A stretch of DNA of 64,000 bases, taken from NCBI GenBank assembly GCA_019359595.1, contig JAHHGZ010000024.1, forward strand, positions 62,001 through 126,000, written 5' to 3'. The DNA comes from Cyanomargarita calcarea GSE-NOS-MK-12-04C. GTDB taxonomy: Bacteria; Cyanobacteriota; Cyanobacteriia; Cyanobacteriales; Nostocaceae. The position numbers and the translations under genes are program-made. Within the stretch, counting starts at the first letter, position 1, and every line of letters starts with the position of its first letter. A model generated the notes under the pieces. It saw only the letters and a list, made by a program, of their open reading frames with translations. It was not told the origin of the DNA and did no database searches. Below are positions 47,460 to 55,526 of the stretch, piece after piece.

Positions 47460-48890
47460 GTGTACAAATGGATTTTGCCTAGTCTTCTGGAAATTGTCGC
47501 CGAATGTCAGCCTCCTACGGCTGCTTATCAACCAATGAAAGCGCTGCACCAATGGCGTGCTAGTGTTGCAGCTGTGGAACAATTGCTATTAAATCAGATA
47601 TCAACCTCATCTGATGCCATCCACGGATTAGTTTTGGCTGCACCTGCACCTGTTTTCATTCACCCTATATTGAGTGAAAATTTGCAGAAGGTGACTTTTA
47701 CCGCAAAGCCTTTTAATCCTTTGGCTTTGATGCCATTTCAGATGTCTGCCACAACTGAAATGGTAAATGAAATTGCGCCCCACGAAACAGTACTACCCTT
47801 GTTACCTATAGATCCATTGGCAAGGGAGCAGTTTTGTCTAGTCTTTACCAATAAATTTAGATTGGTTCTAGTTTTGGGGGAAGACGATAACGGTAAAGCT
47901 GCCTTTTCTTTTTCCTTTGAACCACTTGTAGTCGAACAGGCATGGCGAGCGATCGCCCAACGAATTATGCTCACCAACCCCGATCTGTTCCCCGAGTTGG
48001 AAGCGTCTGTACAAAAGTATTCGACTGCAGTACCAGATTACCGCATTATCATGCAGTTTAGTCAGTTGCTGCTGATGCAATTACCAGAACCAGAAGTTTC
48101 TTCTTCTTCTTCTTCTTCTTCTGCTTGCTCAACACCGCACATTCCACACCACACCCCTCATACCTCCCGTCCCGATATCGAATTACTCCAGGCTTTTGCT
48201 CACGAAGTCCGCACTCCTTTAGCAACGATTCGCACCATCACTAAGTTGCTGCTGAAGCAGAAAGATTTACCAGCGAAAGTTATCAAGCGTTTGGAAATCA
48301 TCGATCGCGAATGTACTGAGCAAATTGATCGCATGGAATTACTGTTTAAGGCGGTAGAATTAGAAACATCGCCCCCAGTAAAATCAACTAATGCTCAATT
48401 GACAGTAATGTCCCTAGATCAAGTGTTGCGTTCTAGTATTCCTCGGTGGCAAGAAGCAGCAAATCGCCGAAATTTGACTTTGGATTTTGTCTTACCCCAG
48501 CAGATGCCTACGGTAATCAGCAATCCAAATATGTTGGATCGCGTCCTCACAGGTTTGATCGAAAATTTCACTCGCAGCTTACCTGCCGGTAGCCGAATTC
48601 AAGTGCAGGTGATTCCCGCAGGCGACCAACTAAAGTTACAATTATTACCTCTTGCCGAGTCTACAGATGTGAATGCCAAGACAGCATCTCCATGTACACC
48701 ACCAATTCGCCAAGCTATTGGTCAATTGCTGATGTTCCAGCCGGAGACAGGTACGATTAGTTTGAATCTCTCGGCAACCAAACATTTGTTTCAGGCGATC
48801 GGTGGGAAACTCATTGTCCGTCAGCGTCCGCGTTATGGTGAAGTATTAACGATTTTTCTGCCTTTGGAAGTTAGCCAGGTGAGGAGTTAG
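47460..48890 (+). CDS. Atypical sensor histidine kinase with polyserine linker
   Basis: This 476-residue protein starts at GTG 47460 (MYKWILPSLLEIV). The N-terminal 200 residues form a soluble sensor domain, possibly DICT-like (FCLVFTNKFRLVLVLGEDD, FSFSFEPLVVEQAWRAIAQR). A linker with eight consecutive Ser residues comes from a TTC microsatellite (about 48098-48122). The H-box is normal: LLQAFAHEVRTPLATIRTIT. The ATPase domain keeps an N-box Asn (LTGLIENFTRS), but the DxGxG G1 box is not recognisable, so ATP binding may be weak or unusual. It has no adjacent regulator and may be a Hik34-like kinase; that match is from memory. Confidence 0.88.
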   Translation: MYKWILPSLLEIVAECQPPTAAYQPMKALHQWRASVAAVEQLLLNQISTSSDAIHGLVLAAPAPVFIHPILSENLQKVTFTAKPFNPLALMPFQMSATTEMVNEIAPHETVLPLLPIDPLAREQFCLVFTNKFRLVLVLGEDDNGKAAFSFSFEPLVVEQAWRAIAQRIMLTNPDLFPELEASVQKYSTAVPDYRIIMQFSQLLLMQLPEPEVSSSSSSSSACSTPHIPHHTPHTSRPDIELLQAFAHEVRTPLATIRTITKLLLKQKDLPAKVIKRLEIIDRECTEQIDRMELLFKAVELETSPPVKSTNAQLTVMSLDQVLRSSIPRWQEAANRRNLTLDFVLPQQMPTVISNPNMLDRVLTGLIENFTRSLPAGSRIQVQVIPAGDQLKLQLLPLAESTDVNAKTASPCTPPIRQAIGQLLMFQPETGTISLNLSATKHLFQAIGGKLIVRQRPRYGEVLTIFLPLEVSQVRS

Positions 48891-49223
48891 GAGTTATAAG
48901 TTAATGCTTGGGTGCAACTTAATTTTTATATTTCACATTTTATACGCCTGAAAACTCTATTTTTTTCCTCTGACTTTATATCAATGATAAGTCACTGTGC
49001 AATCCTACAGCTTGGACAAACGTGAAGACCAATATCCCCGACTTTTAAAAGGTGGGTACTTCTTCCTTCTTTCTTCGTGAATTACCCCTCATGGGGATGG
49101 AAACAGGATAGAATACATTAAAACTCCTAACTAACACATTCCACAATCCATATATAGCAAGGGTTACAAAAAAATGTGTTATTTTCATATTTTACGCTCC
49201 GCGATGGCCGCGCCCGTTAGAGG

Positions 49224-49423
49224 CTGACCGGAATGCACCAATGTCAGGAAGCCCAGAAATAAATTTCACAGCGAGAAGCTTAAACCCATTAAAATGGGTT
49301 AAAAAGCTTATTCAGTAAGATGACCGCAAAATTTAGCTATTAGCCCGTTCGCGCAGCGTCCCGAAGGGATAATTTATTACAGGGCGGATTTCGGGCTTGT
49401 TGAGAATGGTGCATTCCGGTCAG
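49224..49423. mobile_element. 200-bp MITE, copy A (CTGACCGG ends)
   Basis: Perfect 17-bp terminal inverted repeats CTGACCGGAATGCACCA at 49224-49240 and, reversed, 49407-49423. The inside (about 49255-49398) is nearly the reverse complement of the inside of the MITE at 50908-51089, but the terminal repeats differ. No clear target duplication was found. It encodes nothing. Confidence 0.85.
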
Positions 49424-49570
49424 TTAAAACAACTCTAAAAAGCGATAATGTTACGGCGATCGCCTAAGAAGACAATGAAATCCCCATCCAATGCGATCTG
49501 GTTGCCGGAAACAGAGTTAGTCGGCTTAGAATTTGAGCTAGTGTTAGAAGGCTATGTAATCGTGATACTG

Positions 49571-49611
49571 TTAGTTTAGTTCTCACCACGAGAACTAAAC
49601 TAAGTTATAAT
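49571..49611 (+). promoter_or_regulatory. Operator and -10 box of higBA
   Basis: TTAGTTTAGTTCTC (49571-49584) and GAGAACTAAACTAA (49590-49603) are perfect 14-bp inverted arms around ACCAC. A TATAAT box follows at 49606-49611, 12 bases before the toxin start codon. The layout suits autorepression by the antitoxin, and the transcript would have almost no leader. Confidence 0.75.
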
Positions 49612-49623
49612 TGACAGTGGAAA

Positions 49624-49923
49624 ATGCATGTTATCAGCTACCGAAGCTTAAGAAAGTTTTATGAACAGCACACTGATTGTCAAGATCCTCTTGATAACTG
49701 GTACAAAGTTGCGATAAAAGCAGATTGGTCAAACTTGATTGAGGTGCAATCTGTTTTTCCAAAAGCGGAAGCAGTTGGTAATTTTACTGTTTTCAATATT
49801 AAAGGAAATAAATATAGATTAATTGTGAGTATTGATTATGAAAAGCAATTGATTTATATCAAGTACGTTTTGACCCATGCTGAGTATGATAAGGACGATT
49901 GGAAAAATGACTCTTATTTTTAA
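49624..49923 (+). CDS. higB: HigB-family toxin
   Basis: This 99-residue protein resembles HigB mRNA interferases of the RelE superfamily: MHVISYRSLRKFYEQH, DNWYKVAIKADWSNLIEVQ, NFTVFNIKGNKYRLIVSIDY and the C-terminal YIKYVLTHAEYDKDDW. Such toxins cut mRNA on the ribosome. The toxin gene comes first and overlaps the antitoxin gene by 17 bp, the usual HigBA order. Catalytic residues (C-terminal His/Asp/Lys) look present. Confidence 0.94.
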   Translation: MHVISYRSLRKFYEQHTDCQDPLDNWYKVAIKADWSNLIEVQSVFPKAEAVGNFTVFNIKGNKYRLIVSIDYEKQLIYIKYVLTHAEYDKDDWKNDSYF

Positions 49924-50308
49924 TCCAGAAAAATATCAAGAGCTATTAGTTAAGTATCAACCAAAAATAATTAGAACTGAAGAGGAGAACGAAAAAGCTT
50001 TAGCAATTGTTGAGAAGTTAATGCATCAACCAAATCGCAGTCTTGAAGAAGATGAACTCTACGCTTTACTAATTACTATAATTGAAAAATTTGAACAGGA
50101 ATATTATTCTCCTGGAGATGATTCTACACCTCGTTCTATGTTGCTTTTTTTGATGGAACAAAGAGGTATTAAACAGTCAAATTTGGTTGGTGTAATCGGT
50201 TCTAAAGGTATTGTATCAGAAGTTGTGAATGGGAAACGGGAAATCAGCAAAGCACAAGCCAAAGCTTTAGGAGATTTTTTTAAAGTCGATCCTGGTGTTT
50301 TTATCTGA
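49907..50308 (+). CDS. higA: HigA-family antitoxin
   Basis: From ATG 49907 (MTLIFNPEKY) this 133-residue protein has an N-terminal toxin-binding part and a C-terminal helix-turn-helix (residues 80-130: MLLFLMEQRGIKQSNLVGVI, SEVVNGKREISKAQAKALGD). It should neutralise HigB and repress its own operon at the palindrome upstream. Its start lies inside the toxin gene. Confidence 0.94.
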   Translation: MTLIFNPEKYQELLVKYQPKIIRTEEENEKALAIVEKLMHQPNRSLEEDELYALLITIIEKFEQEYYSPGDDSTPRSMLLFLMEQRGIKQSNLVGVIGSKGIVSEVVNGKREISKAQAKALGDFFKVDPGVFI

Positions 50309-50420
50309 GTTTTGAAGATAGCGGAAGACATATGTTAAGTTTTGCTGCTAAGGGGAATGAAAAATTAAGTCTAATTTTATATACTCACAATTGTAAAAAT
50401 CAAACCTTGAAAAGTTAATA

Positions 50421-50687
50421 TTGTGTTTCAGTACGGCTGTAGAAATCAAAAATTTTATCAGCCCTTCTCCAGTCAGTGACTTACAAGAAGCAGTAGGGGT
50501 TTATGAAATTTATCGTAGTCTTTTAAATGAGTTACAACCAGAACGTTTACTATATTTAGTAATTTGCAAACGAACTTACGAGGGAATATTTACTGAGCGT
50601 TTTGGTCAATTAATTTTGGAAAGTCTCAAAATTCGTCTCTTGATTTTTGATGAACGACAAGAAAGGATTTTCAAATGGATAAGATAA
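50421..50687 (+). pseudogene. xisH: N-terminally truncated xisH
   Basis: The frame encodes only the C-terminal two thirds of XisH: AVEIKNFISPSPVSDLQEAV, LQPERLLYLVICKRTYEGIF and LLIFDERQERIFKWI. The expected first 50-60 residues (MPAKDxYH... with the first acidic residue of the nuclease-like core) are absent, and the 110 bp upstream cannot encode them. Only a TTG could serve as a start. XisH was described with fdxN element excision in Anabaena and has a PD-(D/E)XK-like fold. The xisI start overlaps its end by 13 bp, the normal arrangement. Confidence 0.85.
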
Positions 50688-50897
50688 CAAAATACCGTCA
50701 AATCATCCGTCAATTGATATTAGAATATGCTACTCACAAACCAGCCAATGGCGAAATTGAACCCAAACCAGTGATTGACCCAGAACGGGACTATTATGGA
50801 GTTATGTATATTGGTTGGGATGGCGATCGTCGGGTAGATACTTGCTTAGTTCATATTGATATTATTGGTGACAAGGTGTGGATTCAGTATGATGGGA

Positions 50898-50907
50898 CTT
50901 CCACTCC
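50898..50907. repeat. Target site duplication, left copy
   Basis: CTTCCACTCC is repeated exactly at 51090-51099. The bases beyond differ on both sides, so the duplication is exactly 10 bp. A length of 9-10 bp or more fits IS4-type transposition. Confidence 0.9.
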
Positions 50908-51089
50908 CAATACGGTTCGGTTAAACCCAAAATCCCGCCCTGAACTAAAGTATCCCTTCGGGACGCTGCGCGAACGGGCTAATAGCTAAATTTTGCGGTC
51001 ATCTTACTGGGGAGTTTTTTAACCCATTTTAATGGGTTTCAGCTTCTCGCTGTGAAATTTATTTCACGGCTCTTAACCGAACCGTATTG
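50908..51089. mobile_element. 182-bp MITE in xisI, copy B (CAATACGG ends)
   Basis: Perfect 17-bp terminal inverted repeats CAATACGGTTCGGTTAA (50908-50924) and its complement (51073-51089), with a 10-bp target duplication. The core (about 50930-51065) is nearly identical, in reverse, to the core of the MITE at 49224-49423, and includes the GCGCGAACG / GACGCTG motif of small dispersed repeats. No coding capacity. Confidence 0.93.
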
Positions 51090-51204
51090 CTTCCACTCCT
51101 GTAGCGACAGCATTACTTGAAGCTGGTATCCCTCGTGAAGATATTGTTCTAGAATTTCATCCAAAAGAAGTGCGTACTTATACAGATTTTGCTGTTTCTT
51201 AAAA

Positions 51205-51570
51205 TCGGGACTGTAGAGAATTAATGTTACCAAATTTAGAGCGATGGTCATTGGCGTAGCTTGCGCTTAGACGACTCCAAAGGAGTATCACGTTTATTGT
51301 AAATACTCAAAGTATCTTTCTATGCTTTACCAACAAATAAAAACGCAGTTTTTCTCAATGTAAATACTGGATTTTAGTTATTTAAGTCACAAAATTTACC
51401 AATTATGTGCGATCGCAAAACTGCCCTACTATTTCGCACTTACAGCACTTTGCAAGTAAATGAAGTACACCCCCTCCCCTTGGCAAGGGGAGGGTTGGGG
51501 AGGGGTATTTCTGTACCTCACAAAGTTGAAATTTGCTGTATGAAGCAACAAGAAAGTAAGGGCAGGTAGT
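51205..51570. other. Intergenic with dispersed repeats
   Basis: It holds a short repeat near 51257-51293 (GCGTAGCTTGCGCTTAGACG then ACTCC-AAA-GGAGT) and a strong hairpin repeat at 51471-51507 (CTCCCCTT-GGC-AAGGGGAG with flanking C/G runs), both common types in cyanobacterial genomes. The latter may terminate the CRISPR operon. No gene is seen. Confidence 0.6.
51471..51507. terminator. Hairpin repeat after the CRISPR operon
   Basis: CCCCTCCCCTTGGCAAGGGG and following GAGGG sequence form a GC-rich hairpin about 65 bp downstream of the last minus-strand CRISPR gene. The sequence is a widespread dispersed repeat, so termination is only one possible role. Confidence 0.5.
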
Positions 51571-52068
51571 TTATCGAAAGCTAGTATCTATTAACTGCGT
51601 CATCTCACCTTTTTCCACTTTAATTAAGTTATCTCTGGTGGCAATTGTAATATAAAGAGGAATCTTGCAATCGACCGCAGTTAATACCATTGACGCAGAT
51701 AGGGTTTTGGTTCCTCCAGTGTAGTCTGCGACAATTTCATTACTGTTGTCAGAAAGCAAAACCTCGATGCAAGCTTTTATTTTGCGGTAGCATTCGGCTA
51801 AATCATCGGGATTTTGGATTAAGATTAAATCGCGATCGCTTTGAAAGTTGTCTCCTAAACCAACCTGTGTGGGAATATTGGGTAAGCGTTCGATAACCTC
51901 TGCACCTCGACGGATTTCACATGGGGTTCCTTCTCCAATGACTTGTGATTTGCTACCTTTTTCACCATCGGAAGCGATGAAAACCACTCGGTTTGGTTGG
52001 AGACTGCGGATAGAGGTGGTGATGGGTTGGAAGGAACCACCGACGGTGACGATTAGAATTTTAGGCAT
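51571..52068 (-). CDS. CARF-only TIGR02710-type CRISPR-associated protein
   Basis: This 165-residue protein matches only the N-terminal CARF domain of the TIGR02710 family: MPKILIVTVGGSFQPITTSI, IRRGAEVIERLPNIPTQVGLG, and the ligand-loop motif IVADYTGGTKTLSASMVL. Family members that I know have a further 200 residues or more with a HEPN RNase domain; here the frame stops after MTQLIDTSFR and no HEPN remnant lies downstream. CARF domains bind cyclic oligoadenylate made by Cas10. Alone it could be a ring nuclease, a sponge, a regulator or a decayed effector. It is the last gene of the operon. Confidence 0.88.
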   Translation of the reverse strand: MPKILIVTVGGSFQPITTSIRSLQPNRVVFIASDGEKGSKSQVIGEGTPCEIRRGAEVIERLPNIPTQVGLGDNFQSDRDLILIQNPDDLAECYRKIKACIEVLLSDNSNEIVADYTGGTKTLSASMVLTAVDCKIPLYITIATRDNLIKVEKGEMTQLIDTSFR

Positions 52069-52119
52069 GGTAGTTAATTGTTATTAATTGTTTTACAAGG
52101 ATGATGCTCGTGGTCTGTA

Positions 52120-53379
52120 TTATTCAATTATTCCTGTCTTAAATATAGTTTTCAGTTCTTGATAATAATATTTAGCATTGTTAATTGCATTGCGGACATC
52201 TGGTGCTTGATTCCCTTCTTCTAATAAAGCGTGAGCAATACTCTTACGAATTGGATTAACTTGAAAATACAACTGAGCTAATTTACTATCTCTCACATCT
52301 CTTCCATGTAATATGTCTTTCATTTCCTCTCGTACATTTCGATTTCTTATATCTCTGCCTTCAACTTCGCATACATAAGTAATTATTGCTTCAGCTAGAG
52401 TAATATACCCAGTCGCATATCGGAAATTTTCAAAATACCAACCCGCTAGTTCTAATTGATATTCTGACTCTTGGATGGAGGAACGTGCAAATTTTTTGAC
52501 AAAATTTTCTAGAGTTTTTATCAAATATTTGAAAGGAGTTTTAGGGACTGTTCTTTGCAGAGAGGCTCTGAGAGTTGAACTTTTTTGCTTAATAGCATTA
52601 ACATTATTAATATTTAAGGATTCAGAAAGTTCTTTTATCTGGTTCGCTAGTTGTTCTTCACTTTGAGATTTCAAAAGCTCCGCTATAAAATTACCATCAC
52701 CATAGCTTTGTAAACTATATGCTCCTTTAATCCATGATGTCATATCAAATAGCGATTTTAAATCAACAACAGGGGTATATCCTAGCTCCCTCGTTACATC
52801 AAGCATTCCATAATAAACACCCGCAATTTTAATATTTTTCTCAGGCACCAAATCCTGAATAAATGTAACTGTCAAAAATAAAAATAGCGATAGGGAACGA
52901 AATGAATGAGTTATATCAATATAAATCTCATCATCCTTGTTAAGAAAATTAACGATTTCAAAAATCTTATCAAAATTATCCCATAATTCAGTCTCATTTA
53001 GTCCGTATTTAGTCAAAATACACTTAGAGTGATTACCCAATACTTGCTCAACTTTTGACAAATCCAAAGAGTCTAATTCGCTTTCATTATTAAAAGTGTC
53101 ACTTTTACAAGCTAAATCTAACCAATATTCTCCATCCATTGTTAGACCATTTTTGTCACAGAAAAACCGATATATTTCCTCCCACATAGATTTGACTGTA
53201 CCTATAAATATTATGCCATCTAAATTAAAATGTTCATATAAAACAGAAGCCATAAACCTACTTGCATTATATGATTTATCCCCTATTTTGTAGCAAGTTT
53301 CTTGATATTGTCTATCGGAAGTGTCATCGTTTTTAAATCTTCCACCTATACCAATAGGAGAAATTAAAATTTTAGCCAT
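52120..53379 (-). CDS. Csx2/TM1812-type CARF-HEPN ribonuclease
   Basis: This 419-residue protein has an N-terminal CARF domain (MAKILISPIGIGGRF; the DITHSFRSL ligand-loop motif at residues 155-163) and a C-terminal HEPN domain with the catalytic R-x4-H motif RKSIAH (378-383). Proteins of this class are activated by cyclic oligoadenylate and cut RNA without sequence specificity, arresting the infected cell. It lies 40 bp after cas6 in the same operon. The active-site residues are intact. Confidence 0.93.
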   Translation of the reverse strand: MAKILISPIGIGGRFKNDDTSDRQYQETCYKIGDKSYNASRFMASVLYEHFNLDGIIFIGTVKSMWEEIYRFFCDKNGLTMDGEYWLDLACKSDTFNNESELDSLDLSKVEQVLGNHSKCILTKYGLNETELWDNFDKIFEIVNFLNKDDEIYIDITHSFRSLSLFLFLTVTFIQDLVPEKNIKIAGVYYGMLDVTRELGYTPVVDLKSLFDMTSWIKGAYSLQSYGDGNFIAELLKSQSEEQLANQIKELSESLNINNVNAIKQKSSTLRASLQRTVPKTPFKYLIKTLENFVKKFARSSIQESEYQLELAGWYFENFRYATGYITLAEAIITYVCEVEGRDIRNRNVREEMKDILHGRDVRDSKLAQLYFQVNPIRKSIAHALLEEGNQAPDVRNAINNAKYYYQELKTIFKTGIIE

Positions 53380-53418
53380 AATCTTTCAACTCCTTTTATT
53401 GAGAAAATGTATATTTCA

Positions 53419-54204
53419 TTAATCAGCGGTAACTGACTTTTTTGCTAAATTGATAGTTGTCTGTCCCATCCCTAAGCGTGTCTTCATCCCAGTTCCTGCA
53501 AATTCAGCATATTGAACCAACAAATCTGCTACATTTGCTAGTAACGTATCCGCACGGTTAAACATTTGCAGCGTAACTTCTCCAATAAATCCATTAACAT
53601 AACCTTTATACATCTGAATACTGCGGGTTTGAATTCGATGATGTTTGAGCCACAAGGCATTATTCAAATATGTAATCAACTCATCACCTCCAAGATAAAC
53701 AGGGGAAAAATTATTCCAGCGTTCTAACCAACTGCGAAACATTAAAGAAGGTAATGGTAAAGGTAGGGTTCCACCATATTGTCCAAAGGCTGTTGGTGTG
53801 GTAAATTGGAAATTAAATTTCCGGACTGGTTCGGGTTCGTTAGCGACTAATTTTGTGTAGAGTTCTTCGTAGCTGGTAATTTTATCTTCACGGTTGATGA
53901 CATTAAATTTAGCACCAAGAAATTCTAGAGTTTCGTTGAGATTTAATTCAATAATGGCTTTACTTGAATCTTTATTTAATCCGCATAAAGATAGTTGATA
54001 ACATTCTTGGGGTTCAAAAGCGATAAAATCCTGTTTAGTGAAGCAAGAGCCACATATTCCCGAAAATGATGTTGAGGGAATTTTTTCGGTTCCGATTTCT
54101 AACCCTATTTGGTTATGCAATATTTTGACGAGTTCTAGATTATAAGAACGAGGTAGGATAGTTGGATTGGATACATTTAATGTCCAATTTGAATGAATTA
54201 ACAT
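53419..54204 (-). CDS. cas6: Cas6 pre-crRNA processing endonuclease
   Basis: This 261-residue RAMP protein ends with the Cas6 signature AEFAGTGMKTRLGMGQTTI, its Gly-rich loop. FNFQFTTPTAFGQYGG and LPLPLPSLMFRSWLERWN match the PF10040 C-terminal domain. It cuts the CRISPR transcript at the base of the repeat hairpin. Catalytic His candidates are HH at 190-191. It is encoded 32 bp after csm5. Confidence 0.95.
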   Translation of the reverse strand: MLIHSNWTLNVSNPTILPRSYNLELVKILHNQIGLEIGTEKIPSTSFSGICGSCFTKQDFIAFEPQECYQLSLCGLNKDSSKAIIELNLNETLEFLGAKFNVINREDKITSYEELYTKLVANEPEPVRKFNFQFTTPTAFGQYGGTLPLPLPSLMFRSWLERWNNFSPVYLGGDELITYLNNALWLKHHRIQTRSIQMYKGYVNGFIGEVTLQMFNRADTLLANVADLLVQYAEFAGTGMKTRLGMGQTTINLAKKSVTAD

Positions 54205-54236
54205 AATTAATTTTCATATTATATAGTCTTCTAATC

Positions 54237-55511
54237 TTAGCTTTTAAATTTCACCCATCCTGGTACAAACTTAATTTCTCCATTGTGATTAACTACGCTA
54301 CGTCGAGATTTTGGTGCTTCAAATTGCGGTGCTTTTAAACCACAAATATCGCGAATATCTGCTCGTAATTCATCGTCAAATAATAAATCTACCGTTGTTC
54401 CTGTCATTCCACTTCCCCAACCTAATCGTGTACTAAAGGAACATTCTTCAGGTTCGTAAAATTGACGAATGTAATTAAAATCTAAATTTTTACCTACTGC
54501 ACGAGGATTATTTTTGATATCGTTCCAGTAATCATGTTCGTAATCCCATTGTTCTTGACTAAATTCCTGACAAATTTTTAATAATTCTTCTAAGTTTTGA
54601 AATGGTAATTTCATTCCTTGTTTATGCTGGAACCAAGAGAGCATTTCTGTATCGAGTTTTAGGGTAAATGTTGTCTGAACATTTCTTACCATCTCGACGT
54701 AAAGAGATGCTCTATATTTTGCGAGATAATCAGGGAATCGACTGGACACAATTACTTCGGCAACTATAGGTAAATTGAGAGGAATTGTTTGTCCTTTTTT
54801 ATTAGTAAGTTTACGCTCGATTAAAGGTTCGCAATCGCTGACACTCAGCGCTCTAAGAAAATCAGTATTTTGACTGCTGCCGTTATACGTTTTGCCTTGA
54901 TATGTAAGAGTGTATTCTGAGAATAGAGTATCCATAAATAAGTCGTCGTCGGCAAATTTTTGCTTGTGTTTATTACCGAGTTCTCCTAATCTGCTGCGTA
55001 ATTTCTTCTCGATTTCGCTAACTTTTTGATTTTTGGGTACGTTGTAGCGATCGCCATGTTTAAGCAAGTAATAAGCAATAGCCGTTCTAATTGCCCCTTT
55101 TATCGAGGAACCGGGTATATATAGCTCTCCCATCCCATTACGAATCATTGGACGCAAATCGGTGATACGTTCCTCTGTTAACTTTTGGCTAATGGCATTT
55201 TTCGGGAAAATCAACTCTCCACTGGCATCGGCATTCCACCACTGTTCTCCGAATGCGTCTTTGAGTAGGTTGCTGATATCTTGGCGATCGCTAATTGCTT
55301 GGATGTAGTCATTGAGATAGCTACCACCTTTCTTGTTGAGAGCTTTTGCAAGTGCTTCTTGGTTGGGGAGGTAGACTTTTTTCGATGTTTGCACGTATTC
55401 AAAGGGATTCAATCTCGATACTGACGAACCAATATGCAAGATTGGGCTAGTTAGCTGTATCTTTTTTGACTCGTAAACTTCTGGTTTTTTGAGAGCAATA
55501 GAAGCAAGCAT
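54237..55511 (-). CDS. csm5: Type III-A RAMP protein Csm5
   Basis: This 424-residue protein has the RAMP pattern IQLTSPILHIGSSVSRLNPF at the N-terminus and LYIPGSSIKGAIRTAIAYYL near residue 135, where Csm5 proteins bind RNA. The C-terminal half contains STRLGWGSGMTGTTVDLLF, the second Gly-rich loop. Csm5 caps the crRNA 3' end of the Csm complex and recruits trimming nucleases. It lies 15 bp after csm4. Confidence 0.95.
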   Translation of the reverse strand: MLASIALKKPEVYESKKIQLTSPILHIGSSVSRLNPFEYVQTSKKVYLPNQEALAKALNKKGGSYLNDYIQAISDRQDISNLLKDAFGEQWWNADASGELIFPKNAISQKLTEERITDLRPMIRNGMGELYIPGSSIKGAIRTAIAYYLLKHGDRYNVPKNQKVSEIEKKLRSRLGELGNKHKQKFADDDLFMDTLFSEYTLTYQGKTYNGSSQNTDFLRALSVSDCEPLIERKLTNKKGQTIPLNLPIVAEVIVSSRFPDYLAKYRASLYVEMVRNVQTTFTLKLDTEMLSWFQHKQGMKLPFQNLEELLKICQEFSQEQWDYEHDYWNDIKNNPRAVGKNLDFNYIRQFYEPEECSFSTRLGWGSGMTGTTVDLLFDDELRADIRDICGLKAPQFEAPKSRRSVVNHNGEIKFVPGWVKFKS

Positions 55512-55526
55512 TTTGGATTTTAGATT

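Larger units (their letters stand above)
48891..49623. other. Intergenic with a MITE and the higBA control region
   Basis: It contains STRR-like traces after 48880, the MITE at 49224-49423, and a plus-strand remnant frame near 49480-49580 reading WLPETELVGLEFELVLEGY before a stop. The higBA operator lies at its end. Confidence 0.6.
50675..51202 (+). pseudogene. xisI: xisI interrupted by a MITE
   Basis: The first 77 codons are intact (MDKITKYRQIIRQLILEYAT, VDTCLVHIDIIGDKVWIQYD), then a 182-bp MITE (50908-51089) interrupts the frame, which stops at 50989 after 26 to 27 element-encoded residues. After the 10-bp direct repeat the true end resumes: ATALLEAGIPREDIVLEF, ending TYTDFAVS at 51202. 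Removing the element and one repeat copy gives an unbroken 111-residue XisI, the normal length. The gene is therefore recently broken; the truncated product may still be made. Confidence 0.93.

Noticed and set aside
49224-51089. Full insertion sequence with transposase
   Set aside because: Genes between the two MITEs are higBA and xisHI; no transposase motif is present, so this is not an IS.
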